Of a stretch of 64,000 bases of DNA, positions 45,201 to 52,525 are shown one piece after another. The notes under the pieces are model-generated. The model was not told where the DNA came from, ran no database searches, and saw nothing but the letters and a program-made list of their open reading frames with translations. A program made the position numbers and the translations under genes. Origin of the DNA: CALCKU01 sp964607445 (GTDB lineage: Bacteria; Pseudomonadota; Alphaproteobacteria; Caulobacterales; Maricaulaceae); assembly GCA_964607445.1 (NCBI GenBank), contig CAZSKN010000011.1, positions 1 through 64,000 of the forward strand, written 5' to 3'. Position 1 is the stretch's first letter. Every line of letters starts with the position of its first letter.

Positions 45201-45730
45201 TTATGGGTGGGGTCCTCAGATGCGGCGGTCATAGCCTCCTCATCCACAGCTTTATCCGCGGTTTGGCTCGAACTGTTTTCAGACTCGGAGGCCCCCGAAG
45301 GACGTTTAAACCGTTGACCAAGCCGGCTTAAGAATTTGCGCGTGGAGTTAGATTGGCGCTCGGATTCTGACGCTCTCGCCCCGTCTTCGTTAAAAAATGG
45401 TTTCGCCAATGGCGGTAGCCCTTCGCCTGCAGGATCACTCCAGATCAATGTGCCTTGAAAATCCATTTCAATACAACTCAGCGTAAGAACATCACCGTCT
45501 TGTAAATCACGCGTAAAACGTTCCGGAATATCAATTTCTGTTTTATCGCCATGGGGACGGCATTCCAGTAACGTCCCTTTTTCGCTATCCACCCATCCTA
45601 TAGGGGATAACCATTGCCCATCACTGCGAGTCATTTTCACCAAGACCTGAGATTGGTTGCAATGACGATTAATAACAAATGCCGAAACATTCAGAATTTT
45701 ATGTATATTTGCGTCTTGAAGTCCCATCAT
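42227..45730 (-). CDS. Giant envelope protein: beta N-domain, coiled coil, one membrane helix, peptidoglycan-binding-like and TonB C-terminal-like domains
   Basis: A 1167-residue protein with an unusual layout. Residues 1-110: a soluble, beta-rich domain I cannot name. 190-530: Ala/Glu/Arg-rich coiled coil with repeated EEARLAEEAR-like heptads. 676-697: a single membrane helix (TGAILSALMLGGYGVYTVMT). 717-737: imperfect hexapeptide repeat PVKVIx. 905-960: PG_binding_1-like (VQTKLQDLGFYDGPLDGRLN). 1073-1167: TonB C-terminal-like (ARYPSLALRRKVFENVDVEITY). The long N-terminal part would be cytoplasmic and the last 470 residues periplasmic. Two ATGs stand in tandem at the start after GGGAGAGGC. 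Two DnaA boxes lie 65-92 bp upstream. A link between chromosome or cell cycle and cell wall is possible but unproven. Confidence 0.82.
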   Translation of the reverse strand: MMGLQDANIHKILNVSAFVINRHCNQSQVLVKMTRSDGQWLSPIGWVDSEKGTLLECRPHGDKTEIDIPERFTRDLQDGDVLTLSCIEMDFQGTLIWSDPAGEGLPPLAKPFFNEDGARASESERQSNSTRKFLSRLGQRFKRPSGASESENSSSQTADKAVDEEAMTAASEDPTHNLGTAPLDEMTQTERHALEARQAAEMIRAEMEQAQATKQAADQRAEEAARLAEDARQAEEERIAALNRAAKALEKAEKARAAEVRRLEEARRQEEARLAEEARIKEEARLAEIARKLEAQRQAARADLKAELKSVVAARKETRAQFKQLKSVFGDLDNQRSTHTEKLSEIETTLRTSRENMAEEKMALGLKNQSAEDIRSQITAIDVQADHARQKDESFAVEIYQAEKTFKQAQDEAKAAQDRADTLKLTWTNLQQTRLAEQDAIAHMAEDRQRLDKMVTKADRAISRAEKELFKSTDALKNLEIKHEEMRQADHAIAHELRIAQVDLETSRIKLEDLSAREAATTSALAQLDTDMSVEEIKSNLSASLLTGSNLGDLDNSPQDTPKVPKDRGQLDGVNSDISDTVVADEDVFVTEDAICTNLNKDREKGLHPASEPELEVELASKKKTLVSKKDAVVANPLLVNHTSDILYADAEIKTDDTLGKNFADKITTGIKSKTFLTGAILSALMLGGYGVYTVMTAWKTPETINSKALSSQSVTPVKVIAPVKVIDPVEAIEPVKINGVLPTGAVGQDKAPLETAASEVPMISQTRNGVETASPGTELSEPAALTPDSIATPQVVVAVVNNEFINPAFQYSSPEFLAKASLGVNVSPLLDPIAIGSSAIEPSVKSVSILGPIADKKTATQGTVTKTRPQPVAAKTVSVKPRGPKTTGHVNSREQAPNQAPNYTKVNLDVQTKLQDLGFYDGPLDGRLNRQTLSAMQNFQTLFDIPKSRVITVSFLNALNGAGTQSVSVVPPLDTSSTTAASDTLAVINPVTIAVQEAPATTIGTTSSQTVSSELADTSGTATSLAETAITETPETETPVAERRVAEAALSPDVLIADPLTSTPDLGAQEIIAPIKIAGVGARYPSLALRRKVFENVDVEITYDIGLEGEIINPVVTRNSYEGRFKQHFEREALKSVSKSKFQPRTINGQAVMTKDFVSRVKFRVE
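43516..43592. repeat. 18-bp imperfect coding tandem repeat
   Basis: About three and a half copies of an 18-bp unit (typical form ACAGGCGCTATGACCTTA) lie in the giant envelope gene and encode the hexapeptide series PVKVIA, PVKVID, PVEAIE, PVKI just outside the membrane helix. It gives a Pro-rich rigid spacer, as TonB proteins use to span the periplasm. Confidence 0.7.
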
Positions 45731-45794
45731 GCCTCTCCCAACCTAAGTTGAGAAAGATTACGACGTAAACAAAACCTTAACAACGCATACAGCC

Positions 45795-45822
45795 TGTGGA
45801 TAAGGCGGTGTCATGTGGATAA
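45795..45822 (-). promoter_or_regulatory. Two perfect DnaA boxes
   Basis: TGTGGATAA occurs at 45795-45803 and again at 45814-45822, both the reverse complement of the consensus TTATCCACA. They lie between the coiled-coil gene (45865 stop side) and the giant envelope gene (start 45730), in the promoter region of the latter. A near-CtrA site (TAAA-N7-TTAAC, 45766-45781) is 14 bp closer to the gene. Confidence 0.6.
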
Positions 45823-45864
45823 ACAAATTTTTAAGCCCCGTTACGCGAGTAGCCTATATTTTTA

Positions 45865-47049
45865 CTACCCAGTTTTGAGCGCGCGGTAGGTTTTAACCCC
45901 CGGATTTGAACCCGTATTTGTAAAATGTTCTGCATCAGATGCGTCTAGGCCTTCATAAGCCCCATTCACCGCCGCATAACGATCCAGTTTTTCTTGCTGG
46001 GCCAATGTTGTCCTGCGGAGCGTTTCAATATCCTCCAAAGCCGTCGAGAACTTCTCATTCAGGGTTTCATATTCACGCCGTGCGCGCTCCAAAGCCTGTG
46101 CATTGATATCGGCTTCATTCGCCTTTTCACGATAGCGTTGTTCTGTAACCGCCAGACGTTCACGATCAATTTCAAGATTATTACGAAGACCTGATATTTC
46201 CTGATCCAGATGGGTCGACATATTATCTTTGATACGTACTTGCGTATTTGCCTGATCAATTTGGGTTTTTAGCGCCAGGTTTTCATCGTCACGACGTTTC
46301 AAAGTTTCTTCAAAGATCGTTTTTTGCGCTTTGGCATTATAGCGCATATTTTCCAATGTCGTCATGGCTTCGAAATACCGACTTTTCAAATCATCATGTT
46401 CAACGCGCTGTGTTTTAAGCTCAACCTGATTTAGGTCACTATTTTTAGCGTGGGTTTCAAGTTTACTGACAAGAATTTCATTGCTTTTTTGTAATTCCAA
46501 TACATCGCGTTTACTCTTGGACACATCAATAGAATAGCTGTGTAAATCCTCTTGCAAACGCTCATTGGCATTTTTCAGGCTCAGTATCTTTGCGTCCCGC
46601 TCTTCCAAGCGCGCCGCCAAAGTCACAGCGTCTCGTTTTAAGTCTTGTAATTCATTTTTCTGGGCGGCGTCCAAATCCTGCTGGACCGCGACGTCTTTGC
46701 GGGCTGTCTCCAGTTTAGCCCGCGCCTCGGAATGCTGGCGTTCTAAATGGTTTAACTTGCTCTCAAGCTCTGAAGCCCACACGGATTTTTTCTCCGCGTC
46801 TTGTTGTAACTTTGCATTTTCTTGTGTCAGCCGTTTAGTTTCGGATTGCAACCGGGCGGTCGCACTCAGGCCCAGTTCCATTTTTTCAATTGATTTTGTC
46901 AAGGACGACAATTGTTTTTTTGCCAATTCTTGTTGTTCCGTACTTTGACGCAATTCCATATGTATCGCATCGACATAATCTCGTGCTGCCCGGATATCTT
47001 CCGACGTTGCTACAGAGGTTTCTGTCTGAGACTTATTAAAAAATTTCAT
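45865..47049 (-). CDS. Coiled-coil protein, filament-like
   Basis: A 394-residue protein that is coiled coil from about residue 20 to 355, with a short N-terminal head (MKFFNKSQTETSVATSE) and a non-helical tail (AYEGLDASDAEHFTNTG...). There is no membrane helix, signal peptide or nucleotide site. The head-rod-tail form recalls bacterial intermediate-filament-like proteins such as crescentin, or a polar scaffold, but I see no decisive identity. I start at 47049, after GGGAGATCAAA. A perfect CtrA box lies ~100 bp upstream. It precedes the giant coiled-coil/TonB-like gene by 134 bp in the same direction. Confidence 0.75.
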   Translation of the reverse strand: MKFFNKSQTETSVATSEDIRAARDYVDAIHMELRQSTEQQELAKKQLSSLTKSIEKMELGLSATARLQSETKRLTQENAKLQQDAEKKSVWASELESKLNHLERQHSEARAKLETARKDVAVQQDLDAAQKNELQDLKRDAVTLAARLEERDAKILSLKNANERLQEDLHSYSIDVSKSKRDVLELQKSNEILVSKLETHAKNSDLNQVELKTQRVEHDDLKSRYFEAMTTLENMRYNAKAQKTIFEETLKRRDDENLALKTQIDQANTQVRIKDNMSTHLDQEISGLRNNLEIDRERLAVTEQRYREKANEADINAQALERARREYETLNEKFSTALEDIETLRRTTLAQQEKLDRYAAVNGAYEGLDASDAEHFTNTGSNPGVKTYRALKTG

Positions 47050-47147
47050 TTTGATCTCCCTACCATTCACTCACCCACATGCCGATAAAAACATGACCCA
47101 CATGATACGCTTTGATCTCTTGTGCGGAATTTCGGCGAATCACTTGG

Positions 47148-47162
47148 TTAACGATACATTAA
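47148..47162 (-). promoter_or_regulatory. Predicted CtrA binding site upstream of the coiled-coil gene
   Basis: On the minus strand TTAATGTATCGTTAACC contains TTAA-N7-TTAAC with no mismatch. It is about 99-113 bp upstream of the start of the filament-like gene and about 90 bp beyond the stop of the GT-C-like gene. Confidence 0.5.
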
Positions 47163-47249
47163 TCATAAATCAGGACAAGCAAAGAAGCAGGCCGCAATTC
47201 AACTTCCTACAGACCTTGAAAAAAGGCGATGCAAGACGTTACCCGTCTC

Positions 47250-49049
47250 CTAGCGACGGTCTTTTGGTTTAAGAGTGACTTTATATATTAAGCTCGGCTC
47301 GGATAGGTTTTGCCCATGAATGGGTTCGAGAAAATCAGGATAATCCCCCTTATAAAGGGGTTTTAAAAAACTATCAGGTGCGATTTCACTATATAGATTT
47401 AGCACGCGTTTATCTTTACATAAATGGATATAACCGACGGTGGTTTCGTGTAATAGCCGTCTGGCCGTTTCTGTATCGGCCATAAAAATGTTTAAAGCTG
47501 TGGCAATTCCCTCAATATTTCTGTGGTAATTCCCGAATAAAGCGCGGTGCGGCGTCGAGAGCAGGATATGGGCCGCAGACCCTGAGTCGGTTAAGATCGT
47601 GGACTGGGGCAACGTCTCATAAATAGCCAGCGATTTATCGTCATAACAGGTGCGCGTCGCTTCTACAGCGGGAACATTTTTTACCTCCGTCTGCGCCTTA
47701 GACGGAATTAGCAAAACCCCCACAACAAAATGTATAATTGGCAAAACAACCACCAATGACAGTAGATATTTCACACTGCCGGGATTGCGCGCTTTATCCG
47801 TTTCATATTGACGACCCAGCCAGACCGCGAGCGGAATAAGCGCAAATATATGACCAAATACATAGAAGCGAACCTGATAACAGGTCATCGCTATCGCCAC
47901 TATCAACAAACATGCAAGCCCCCCATATTCAAGGATTTGCTCCCGGCGATAGATTTGACGCAGGGAAAGACACAGCGCCAAAAATGGAGCCGTAAGAAAG
48001 TAAATTATAACCGCAATATTTTCGGGATCCTCATTGCGCAGAGGTTCAGCCTCATCGATTTGTCCTAACCACAAGGTACGGACATTTTCAGGCAGCACAT
48101 CCAGGGGGTTGGACAGGCATTGGGGCGCCAAACTTGCCAGTAATGCCCCGCAGACAAGACCCAGGCCTAGCAATCCCGACATGCGCAGCTTTAAGGTCGA
48201 GCCCTTTAAGAAAACGGTTAAACCTGCCAAGCCTAATCCGCCTGAAACGCCCACAATAAGATAAATAAACGAAAACGCATCGCAATAAATCTGACCGTAA
48301 TTCGGCGGGGCTACCGTGGTTATAAATATAAATATACAACTCAGCGACAAAGCCAGACCGAATGCGCGCACACCGCGTGCCGACATATCGCCCTTAATCC
48401 CCCAAACCAAGGCCACATAGGCACAGATAATAGCAATGAAGAAATTCACTTCCAAACCGATACCCAGACACATGGCCGCCGCAAAACCGGCCAGAGCATA
48501 TGATTTATGACCAAAGACAGGGGAAAGCACCCCCCCCATAGCCAGTGATATAAACCCCAATTGCAAATTATGATGATCAATAGCCCCGCTGGTAAATCGA
48601 TAATGTCTGAAAAGATAGGTAGCGAGTATAACCAAGATAAAAATTCCCGCTTTCTGTCCCCCTAAATGTCGAGCGCCCAGCAATAGGCCTGCGATCACGC
48701 CCCCCGCGCTCAAAGGCGGCCAGATCGAAATGGCCCAATTCTCGGCGGTCTGAGCCGGTAAAAACAAATCGAAAAATTGAATTAAAATAATAAGCGGGAT
48801 ATCGGGTATGCGCGACCAGTGCATCAGCGTACCCCCATCAGGGCCCAATCGATATTGGGTCATATCAAACCATGATTGACCCGCTAAAAAATCGCGGATT
48901 TGTAAAAGCCGGAACTTATCATCACTATCCCGGCCTATCGCCCCCCAATTGCCATTTCCCTGACTATAATAATATATGGACAGTATAATGAGACATCCGG
49001 CCCAAAATCCGAAATTTTGGGCGATTCTCTGCCCGATCCTGTTTAACAT
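47250..49049 (-). CDS. Polytopic membrane protein, GT-C glycosyltransferase-like
   Basis: A 599-residue inner-membrane protein with about eleven to thirteen hydrophobic segments over residues 12-455 and a soluble C-terminal domain of about 145 residues. The first outer loop has GRDSDDKFRLLQIRDFL (Asp41, Asp43, Asp44), then YRLGPDGGTLMHWSRIPD. An acidic pair in the first loop and a C-terminal globular domain are features of GT-C enzymes (STT3/PglB, ArnT, GtrS-like) that take sugar from polyprenyl-phosphate carriers. HYRFTSGAIDHHNLQLGF is a further conserved-looking stretch. The exact family is not known to me. The start is ATG 49049, one codon after a GTG. It is divergent from the GT2-methyltransferase-SMR operon. 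Confidence 0.72.
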   Translation of the reverse strand: MLNRIGQRIAQNFGFWAGCLIILSIYYYSQGNGNWGAIGRDSDDKFRLLQIRDFLAGQSWFDMTQYRLGPDGGTLMHWSRIPDIPLIILIQFFDLFLPAQTAENWAISIWPPLSAGGVIAGLLLGARHLGGQKAGIFILVILATYLFRHYRFTSGAIDHHNLQLGFISLAMGGVLSPVFGHKSYALAGFAAAMCLGIGLEVNFFIAIICAYVALVWGIKGDMSARGVRAFGLALSLSCIFIFITTVAPPNYGQIYCDAFSFIYLIVGVSGGLGLAGLTVFLKGSTLKLRMSGLLGLGLVCGALLASLAPQCLSNPLDVLPENVRTLWLGQIDEAEPLRNEDPENIAVIIYFLTAPFLALCLSLRQIYRREQILEYGGLACLLIVAIAMTCYQVRFYVFGHIFALIPLAVWLGRQYETDKARNPGSVKYLLSLVVVLPIIHFVVGVLLIPSKAQTEVKNVPAVEATRTCYDDKSLAIYETLPQSTILTDSGSAAHILLSTPHRALFGNYHRNIEGIATALNIFMADTETARRLLHETTVGYIHLCKDKRVLNLYSEIAPDSFLKPLYKGDYPDFLEPIHGQNLSEPSLIYKVTLKPKDRR

Positions 49050-49160
49050 CACCCCGCCCTTTTTGTAATTTTACGTCCATAAACATATAATTAAGCATAT
49101 CCATAAACTTAACTTTAACCTCATTAAGATTATATAAAAAAGAGTTAAATTGGACATTAC

Positions 49161-50189
49161 ATGGCAAATTTTACAGATCTAAATATCGCAATTTTACTGC
49201 CGTGTTATAATGAGGCAAAATCTATTGCCAAAGTGGTTCTGGATTTTCGTCGGGCTTTACCGGGCACGCGTATATTTGTCTATGACAATAACTCACAGGA
49301 TGAAACCGCAGAACAAGCTGCAAGAGCCGGGGCTATTGTTGTCCCCTGTTTCCGGCAAGGCAAAGGCAATGTCGTTAGACAAATGTTTGCCGATATTGAC
49401 GCCGATATCTATCTCATGGCCGATGGCGACGGCACCTATGATGCCACGGCGGCGCAAACATTGATTGAAACCTTATTGCAAAACAATTCCGATATGGTTG
49501 TCGGCACACGCCGCAATGTCACATTGGATGCCGGACGCAAAGGTCACGCCTTTGGTAATAAAATTTTCAATAAAGTCTTCCAAATCATATTCGGCAATGA
49601 CTTTACCGATATTTTTTCCGGATATCGTGTTTTTTCACGACGCTTTGCCAAAAGTTTTCCGGCGCAAAGCCCCGGGTTTGAAATCGAGACGGAAATGTCT
49701 GTTCATGCCTCTATTTTACGTCTGCCTGTCACAGAGGTAGACTGCCATTATGGCGTTCGCGAAGAAGGCTCTGAGAGCAAATTATCAACATTTAAAGACG
49801 GATTCAGAATCTTGCGCATGATGGCCATGTTAATGAAAGAAACCCGTCCTTTCATCTTTTTTTCCTATATCGCTACGGGGTTAATGGGGGCAAGTTTGTT
49901 TTTCATGATGCCTGTATTAATGGATTATATACAAACAGGTCTTGTGGATAGAATGCCGACTTGGGTTCTGGCCATGACGCTTTTCCTGGCGGCCATGATG
50001 ACATTTACCGCAGGCATTATTCTTGACAGCTTGGCACGCGGGCGTCGGGAACAAAAACATTTCCATTATCTATCAATATTACCGACCCGCCAAACACGGG
50101 CCCCTCAAATCTTGTCACACCCTCATAAAAACGCCTCCATGCCCTCTCAAGACCGTGACAACCCTCAACATCAAACAGCCCGCATATGA
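49161..50189 (+). CDS. Family 2 glycosyltransferase, polyprenyl-phosphate sugar synthase type
   Basis: A 342-residue membrane GT2 like DPM1/GtrB/ArnC. Catalytic part: IAILLPCYNEAKSI (9-22), VYDNNSQDET, the metal-binding DGD (88-90) in LMADGDGTYDA, VVGTRR and the acceptor-loop region FTDIFSGYRVFSRRFAKSF. Two membrane helices follow (IFFSYIATGLMGASLFFMM and WVLAMTLFLAAMMTFTAGII) and a basic tail. It should load a nucleotide sugar onto a lipid phosphate facing the cytoplasm. Its stop overlaps the methyltransferase start (ATGA), giving a coupled operon. Confidence 0.9.
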   Translation: MANFTDLNIAILLPCYNEAKSIAKVVLDFRRALPGTRIFVYDNNSQDETAEQAARAGAIVVPCFRQGKGNVVRQMFADIDADIYLMADGDGTYDATAAQTLIETLLQNNSDMVVGTRRNVTLDAGRKGHAFGNKIFNKVFQIIFGNDFTDIFSGYRVFSRRFAKSFPAQSPGFEIETEMSVHASILRLPVTEVDCHYGVREEGSESKLSTFKDGFRILRMMAMLMKETRPFIFFSYIATGLMGASLFFMMPVLMDYIQTGLVDRMPTWVLAMTLFLAAMMTFTAGIILDSLARGRREQKHFHYLSILPTRQTRAPQILSHPHKNASMPSQDRDNPQHQTARI

Positions 50190-50917
50190 ACCGAGAGACC
50201 ACAAATAAGATTAGGTTTGTCCTAGAAGATATTCTGCCGGCTATCCTACGGGATTCTTTTTTATTCAAAGGGCTCGCCAGCCTCATTTGGGGCCAGCATA
50301 TTGGAGATTTAGCGAAATTTCGCGCGCGCGCGCCTTTTCTCTCCGAGGCCGAATATGAAGACCTCTATAAACATCATCCCCGTGTTCATGAAGGGACGGA
50401 TAATTCCCAAGCCTGTATTGAGAACATTATTCAAGATATTGTAGGACATACAGTCTGCGATATCGGATGCGGCACAGGCGTGTTGTTAAATATGATCAAA
50501 CGCGCACGCCCGGATATCGCCCGTTTAACGGGGGTAGACTTCGTCATTGATGATGCTGACAGCTTGGACGACATAGAATATGTAAGCGCCAAAATCGAAG
50601 CCCTGCCCTTTGCTGATAATGAATTTGATACTGTTATTTGCACGCATGTCATCGAACATGTCCTGGATTATCGGGCGGCGATTGCGGAATTACGACGTAT
50701 TGCAAAACGCCGCCTTATCATCGTCGTTCCGCGTGAACGCGAGTACAAATATACTTTTAACCCGCATTTCAATTTTTTCCCATATACCCATTCCTTCTTG
50801 CGGGCCATGCACCCTGTTCCAACCGCCTATAATTGTCAGGACATTCAACGTGATATCTATTATTACGAAGATCTTACAGACGCGATAGCAATTCCATATG
50901 TTCAGGCCGCGGAATGA
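50186..50917 (+). CDS. Class I SAM-dependent methyltransferase
   Basis: A 243-residue methyltransferase. Motif I (TVCDIGCGTGVLLNM) near residue 88-102, the acidic end of strand 2 in TGVDFVIDDAD, PFADNEFDTVICTHVIEHV for motifs II/III and LRRIAKRRLIIVVPRE are present. The methyl acceptor is unknown; the context suggests a sugar or a lipid-linked glycan. It overlaps both neighbours by 4 bp, upstream GT2 and downstream SMR gene. Confidence 0.88.
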   Translation: MNRETTNKIRFVLEDILPAILRDSFLFKGLASLIWGQHIGDLAKFRARAPFLSEAEYEDLYKHHPRVHEGTDNSQACIENIIQDIVGHTVCDIGCGTGVLLNMIKRARPDIARLTGVDFVIDDADSLDDIEYVSAKIEALPFADNEFDTVICTHVIEHVLDYRAAIAELRRIAKRRLIIVVPREREYKYTFNPHFNFFPYTHSFLRAMHPVPTAYNCQDIQRDIYYYEDLTDAIAIPYVQAAE

Positions 50918-51270
50918 GCGCCTTACGACTGCCGGTTCTCAGCCTCTTACTTCTCACCCCCATTATGATCGCGATTGGGCAGGTTTTATTCAAAATCACG
51001 AGTGAGAAATTGGTGGCTCAAAACGCGCCCTTTCATACAGTCCTGATAAACCCTGTCTTCATTCTGGCGCTAATGATTTACGCCAGTGCGACATTGCTGT
51101 GGATTTACGTTTTAAAAACCGTGCCATTGTCACAAGCCTATGCCTTCATGGCAATGACATTTGTAATCGTACCTTTGCTCGCTATGCTCTGGCTGGGCGA
51201 AACCCTGACCTTAAAATATGCGATTGGGACCATTTTGGTCATCGCCGGATTAATTGTCGTCCAAAGCTAA
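50914..51270 (+). CDS. SMR/EamA-type small carrier (ArnE/F-like)
   Basis: A 118-residue protein with four hydrophobic segments (PVLSLLLLTPIMIAIGQVLF, PVFILALMIYASATLLWIYVL, AYAFMAMTFVIVPLLAMLWL, LKYAIGTILVIAGLIVV) and the family sequence VPLSQAYAFMAMTFV followed by LGETLTLK. This is the SMR/DMT fold. Beside a GT2 of ArnC type it is best read as a lipid-linked sugar flippase subunit similar to ArnE or ArnF, not a drug pump; that is inference from context. It is last in the GT2-methyltransferase-SMR operon. Confidence 0.85.
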   Translation: MSALRLPVLSLLLLTPIMIAIGQVLFKITSEKLVAQNAPFHTVLINPVFILALMIYASATLLWIYVLKTVPLSQAYAFMAMTFVIVPLLAMLWLGETLTLKYAIGTILVIAGLIVVQS

Positions 51271-51391
51271 CGCCGGCCAATGTGTTCTGATAACAAGGGT
51301 ATCTCTTGCAAGGTTCACCTCTGAATAGGCTTGCCAAAACTGCGAGCCTCGCGGATACTATCAAAAATTTATGCCTATAGGAGAATTGGCC

Positions 51392-52525
51392 TTGCATTCT
51401 TTTCAAACGGTTGCTGATATCCGTATCGAAACGGGTGGTACAGCTAAACTCGATTATTATGTCGAGGGCCTCTGCGCCAATAAACGCATCGCTATAGTCA
51501 CAGATAAAGGCGTGGCGGAACTTGGATTGATGGACGCGGGTCTCGAAGCGTTAAACTCCGCGGGATATGACATTTTTATATTTGACGGTGTGGTCGCCGA
51601 CCCCCCGGACCATGTCGTCCTCGAAGGCGCAAAATTGATTAAAAAATTTGGCGCTGACCTCATTATAGGCTTTGGCGGCGGCTCACCTATGGATGCGGCC
51701 AAAGTCATTTCCCATCTATGCGGATCAGACCAGCCCCTGAAGAGTCTATACGGTGTGGACAATGCCAAAGGCCCGACCCTGCCTCTCATGCTGATCCCGA
51801 CGACATCCGGTACGGGTTCAGAGGTCACAAATGTTGCCATTCTAACGACCGGAAAAACAGCAAAACTGGGCATTGTCGCCGATAGTCTTTATGCAAACAG
51901 GGTTTTGCTGGATGCAGAACTGACCTACGGCCTGCCAAAATCAATCACTGCCTCAACGGGCATAGATGCGATGGTCCATGCGATTGAAGCCTATACATCT
52001 ATACGTCAAAAAAACCCGCTCTCTGACGCTATCGCTTTAACCGCGCTTAAAAAGTTGCGCGGTGCGATTGTGACAGCCTGTCATGACGGCACCAATATTC
52101 AAGCCCGCAATGATATGTTGATTGGAGCCATGCTAGCGGGCCAAGCCTTTTCCAATGCGCCTGTTGCTGCAGTTCATGCTCTGGCTTACCCTCTGGGCGG
52201 GTTCTTCCATGTCCCCCACGGCCTGTCTAACGCCCTCGTCCTTACCGACGTCATGAAATATAATCTCCCAGAGGCCAAAACGTGGTACGGCGAGATTGCA
52301 CAGGATATGGGTATAGGCACATCTGGGGTTGATCTGATTGATGAAATGCTGCGTATTAAAGATGCAACAGGCGTGCCCCAGACCCTCAATGCAGTTGGCA
52401 TTACGGCAAAAGATATTCCTATGATGGCAAAAGACGCCATGACAAAAGATCGTATCCTAATCAACAATCCGCGCGAAATGACCTTAGACGCAACGATAAA
52501 AATCTACGAAACTATCCTTGAGTAA
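51392..52525 (+). CDS. Iron-containing alcohol dehydrogenase
   Basis: A 377-residue group III (Fe-type) dehydrogenase acting on alcohols, aldehydes or hydroxy acids with NAD(P)H. Visible are the nucleotide loop in IIGFGGGSPMDAAKVI, PTTSGTGSEVTNVA, the metal ligands in TGIDAMVHAIEAY and AAVHALAYPLGGFFHVPHGLSNAL. I favour the TTG at 51392, because AGGAGA lies 8 nt ahead of it; the ATG at 51371 would put this ribosome binding site inside the gene. The product then begins HSFQTVADIRIETGG after the initiator, as in the family. It overlaps the thioesterase gene. Confidence 0.92.
   Translation: MHSFQTVADIRIETGGTAKLDYYVEGLCANKRIAIVTDKGVAELGLMDAGLEALNSAGYDIFIFDGVVADPPDHVVLEGAKLIKKFGADLIIGFGGGSPMDAAKVISHLCGSDQPLKSLYGVDNAKGPTLPLMLIPTTSGTGSEVTNVAILTTGKTAKLGIVADSLYANRVLLDAELTYGLPKSITASTGIDAMVHAIEAYTSIRQKNPLSDAIALTALKKLRGAIVTACHDGTNIQARNDMLIGAMLAGQAFSNAPVAAVHALAYPLGGFFHVPHGLSNALVLTDVMKYNLPEAKTWYGEIAQDMGIGTSGVDLIDEMLRIKDATGVPQTLNAVGITAKDIPMMAKDAMTKDRILINNPREMTLDATIKIYETILE

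Noticed and set aside
45731..45864. Chromosomal replication origin
   Set aside because: Two DnaA boxes are too few, the space is only 134 bp and the neighbours are not origin genes (no dnaA, hemE, rpmH or parAB). It is kept only as a regulatory site.
49053..49160. CtrA box between the GT-C-like and GT2 genes
   Set aside because: Several TTAA sequences occur but none are spaced by seven bases; spacing of 5, 11 and 14 does not fit.
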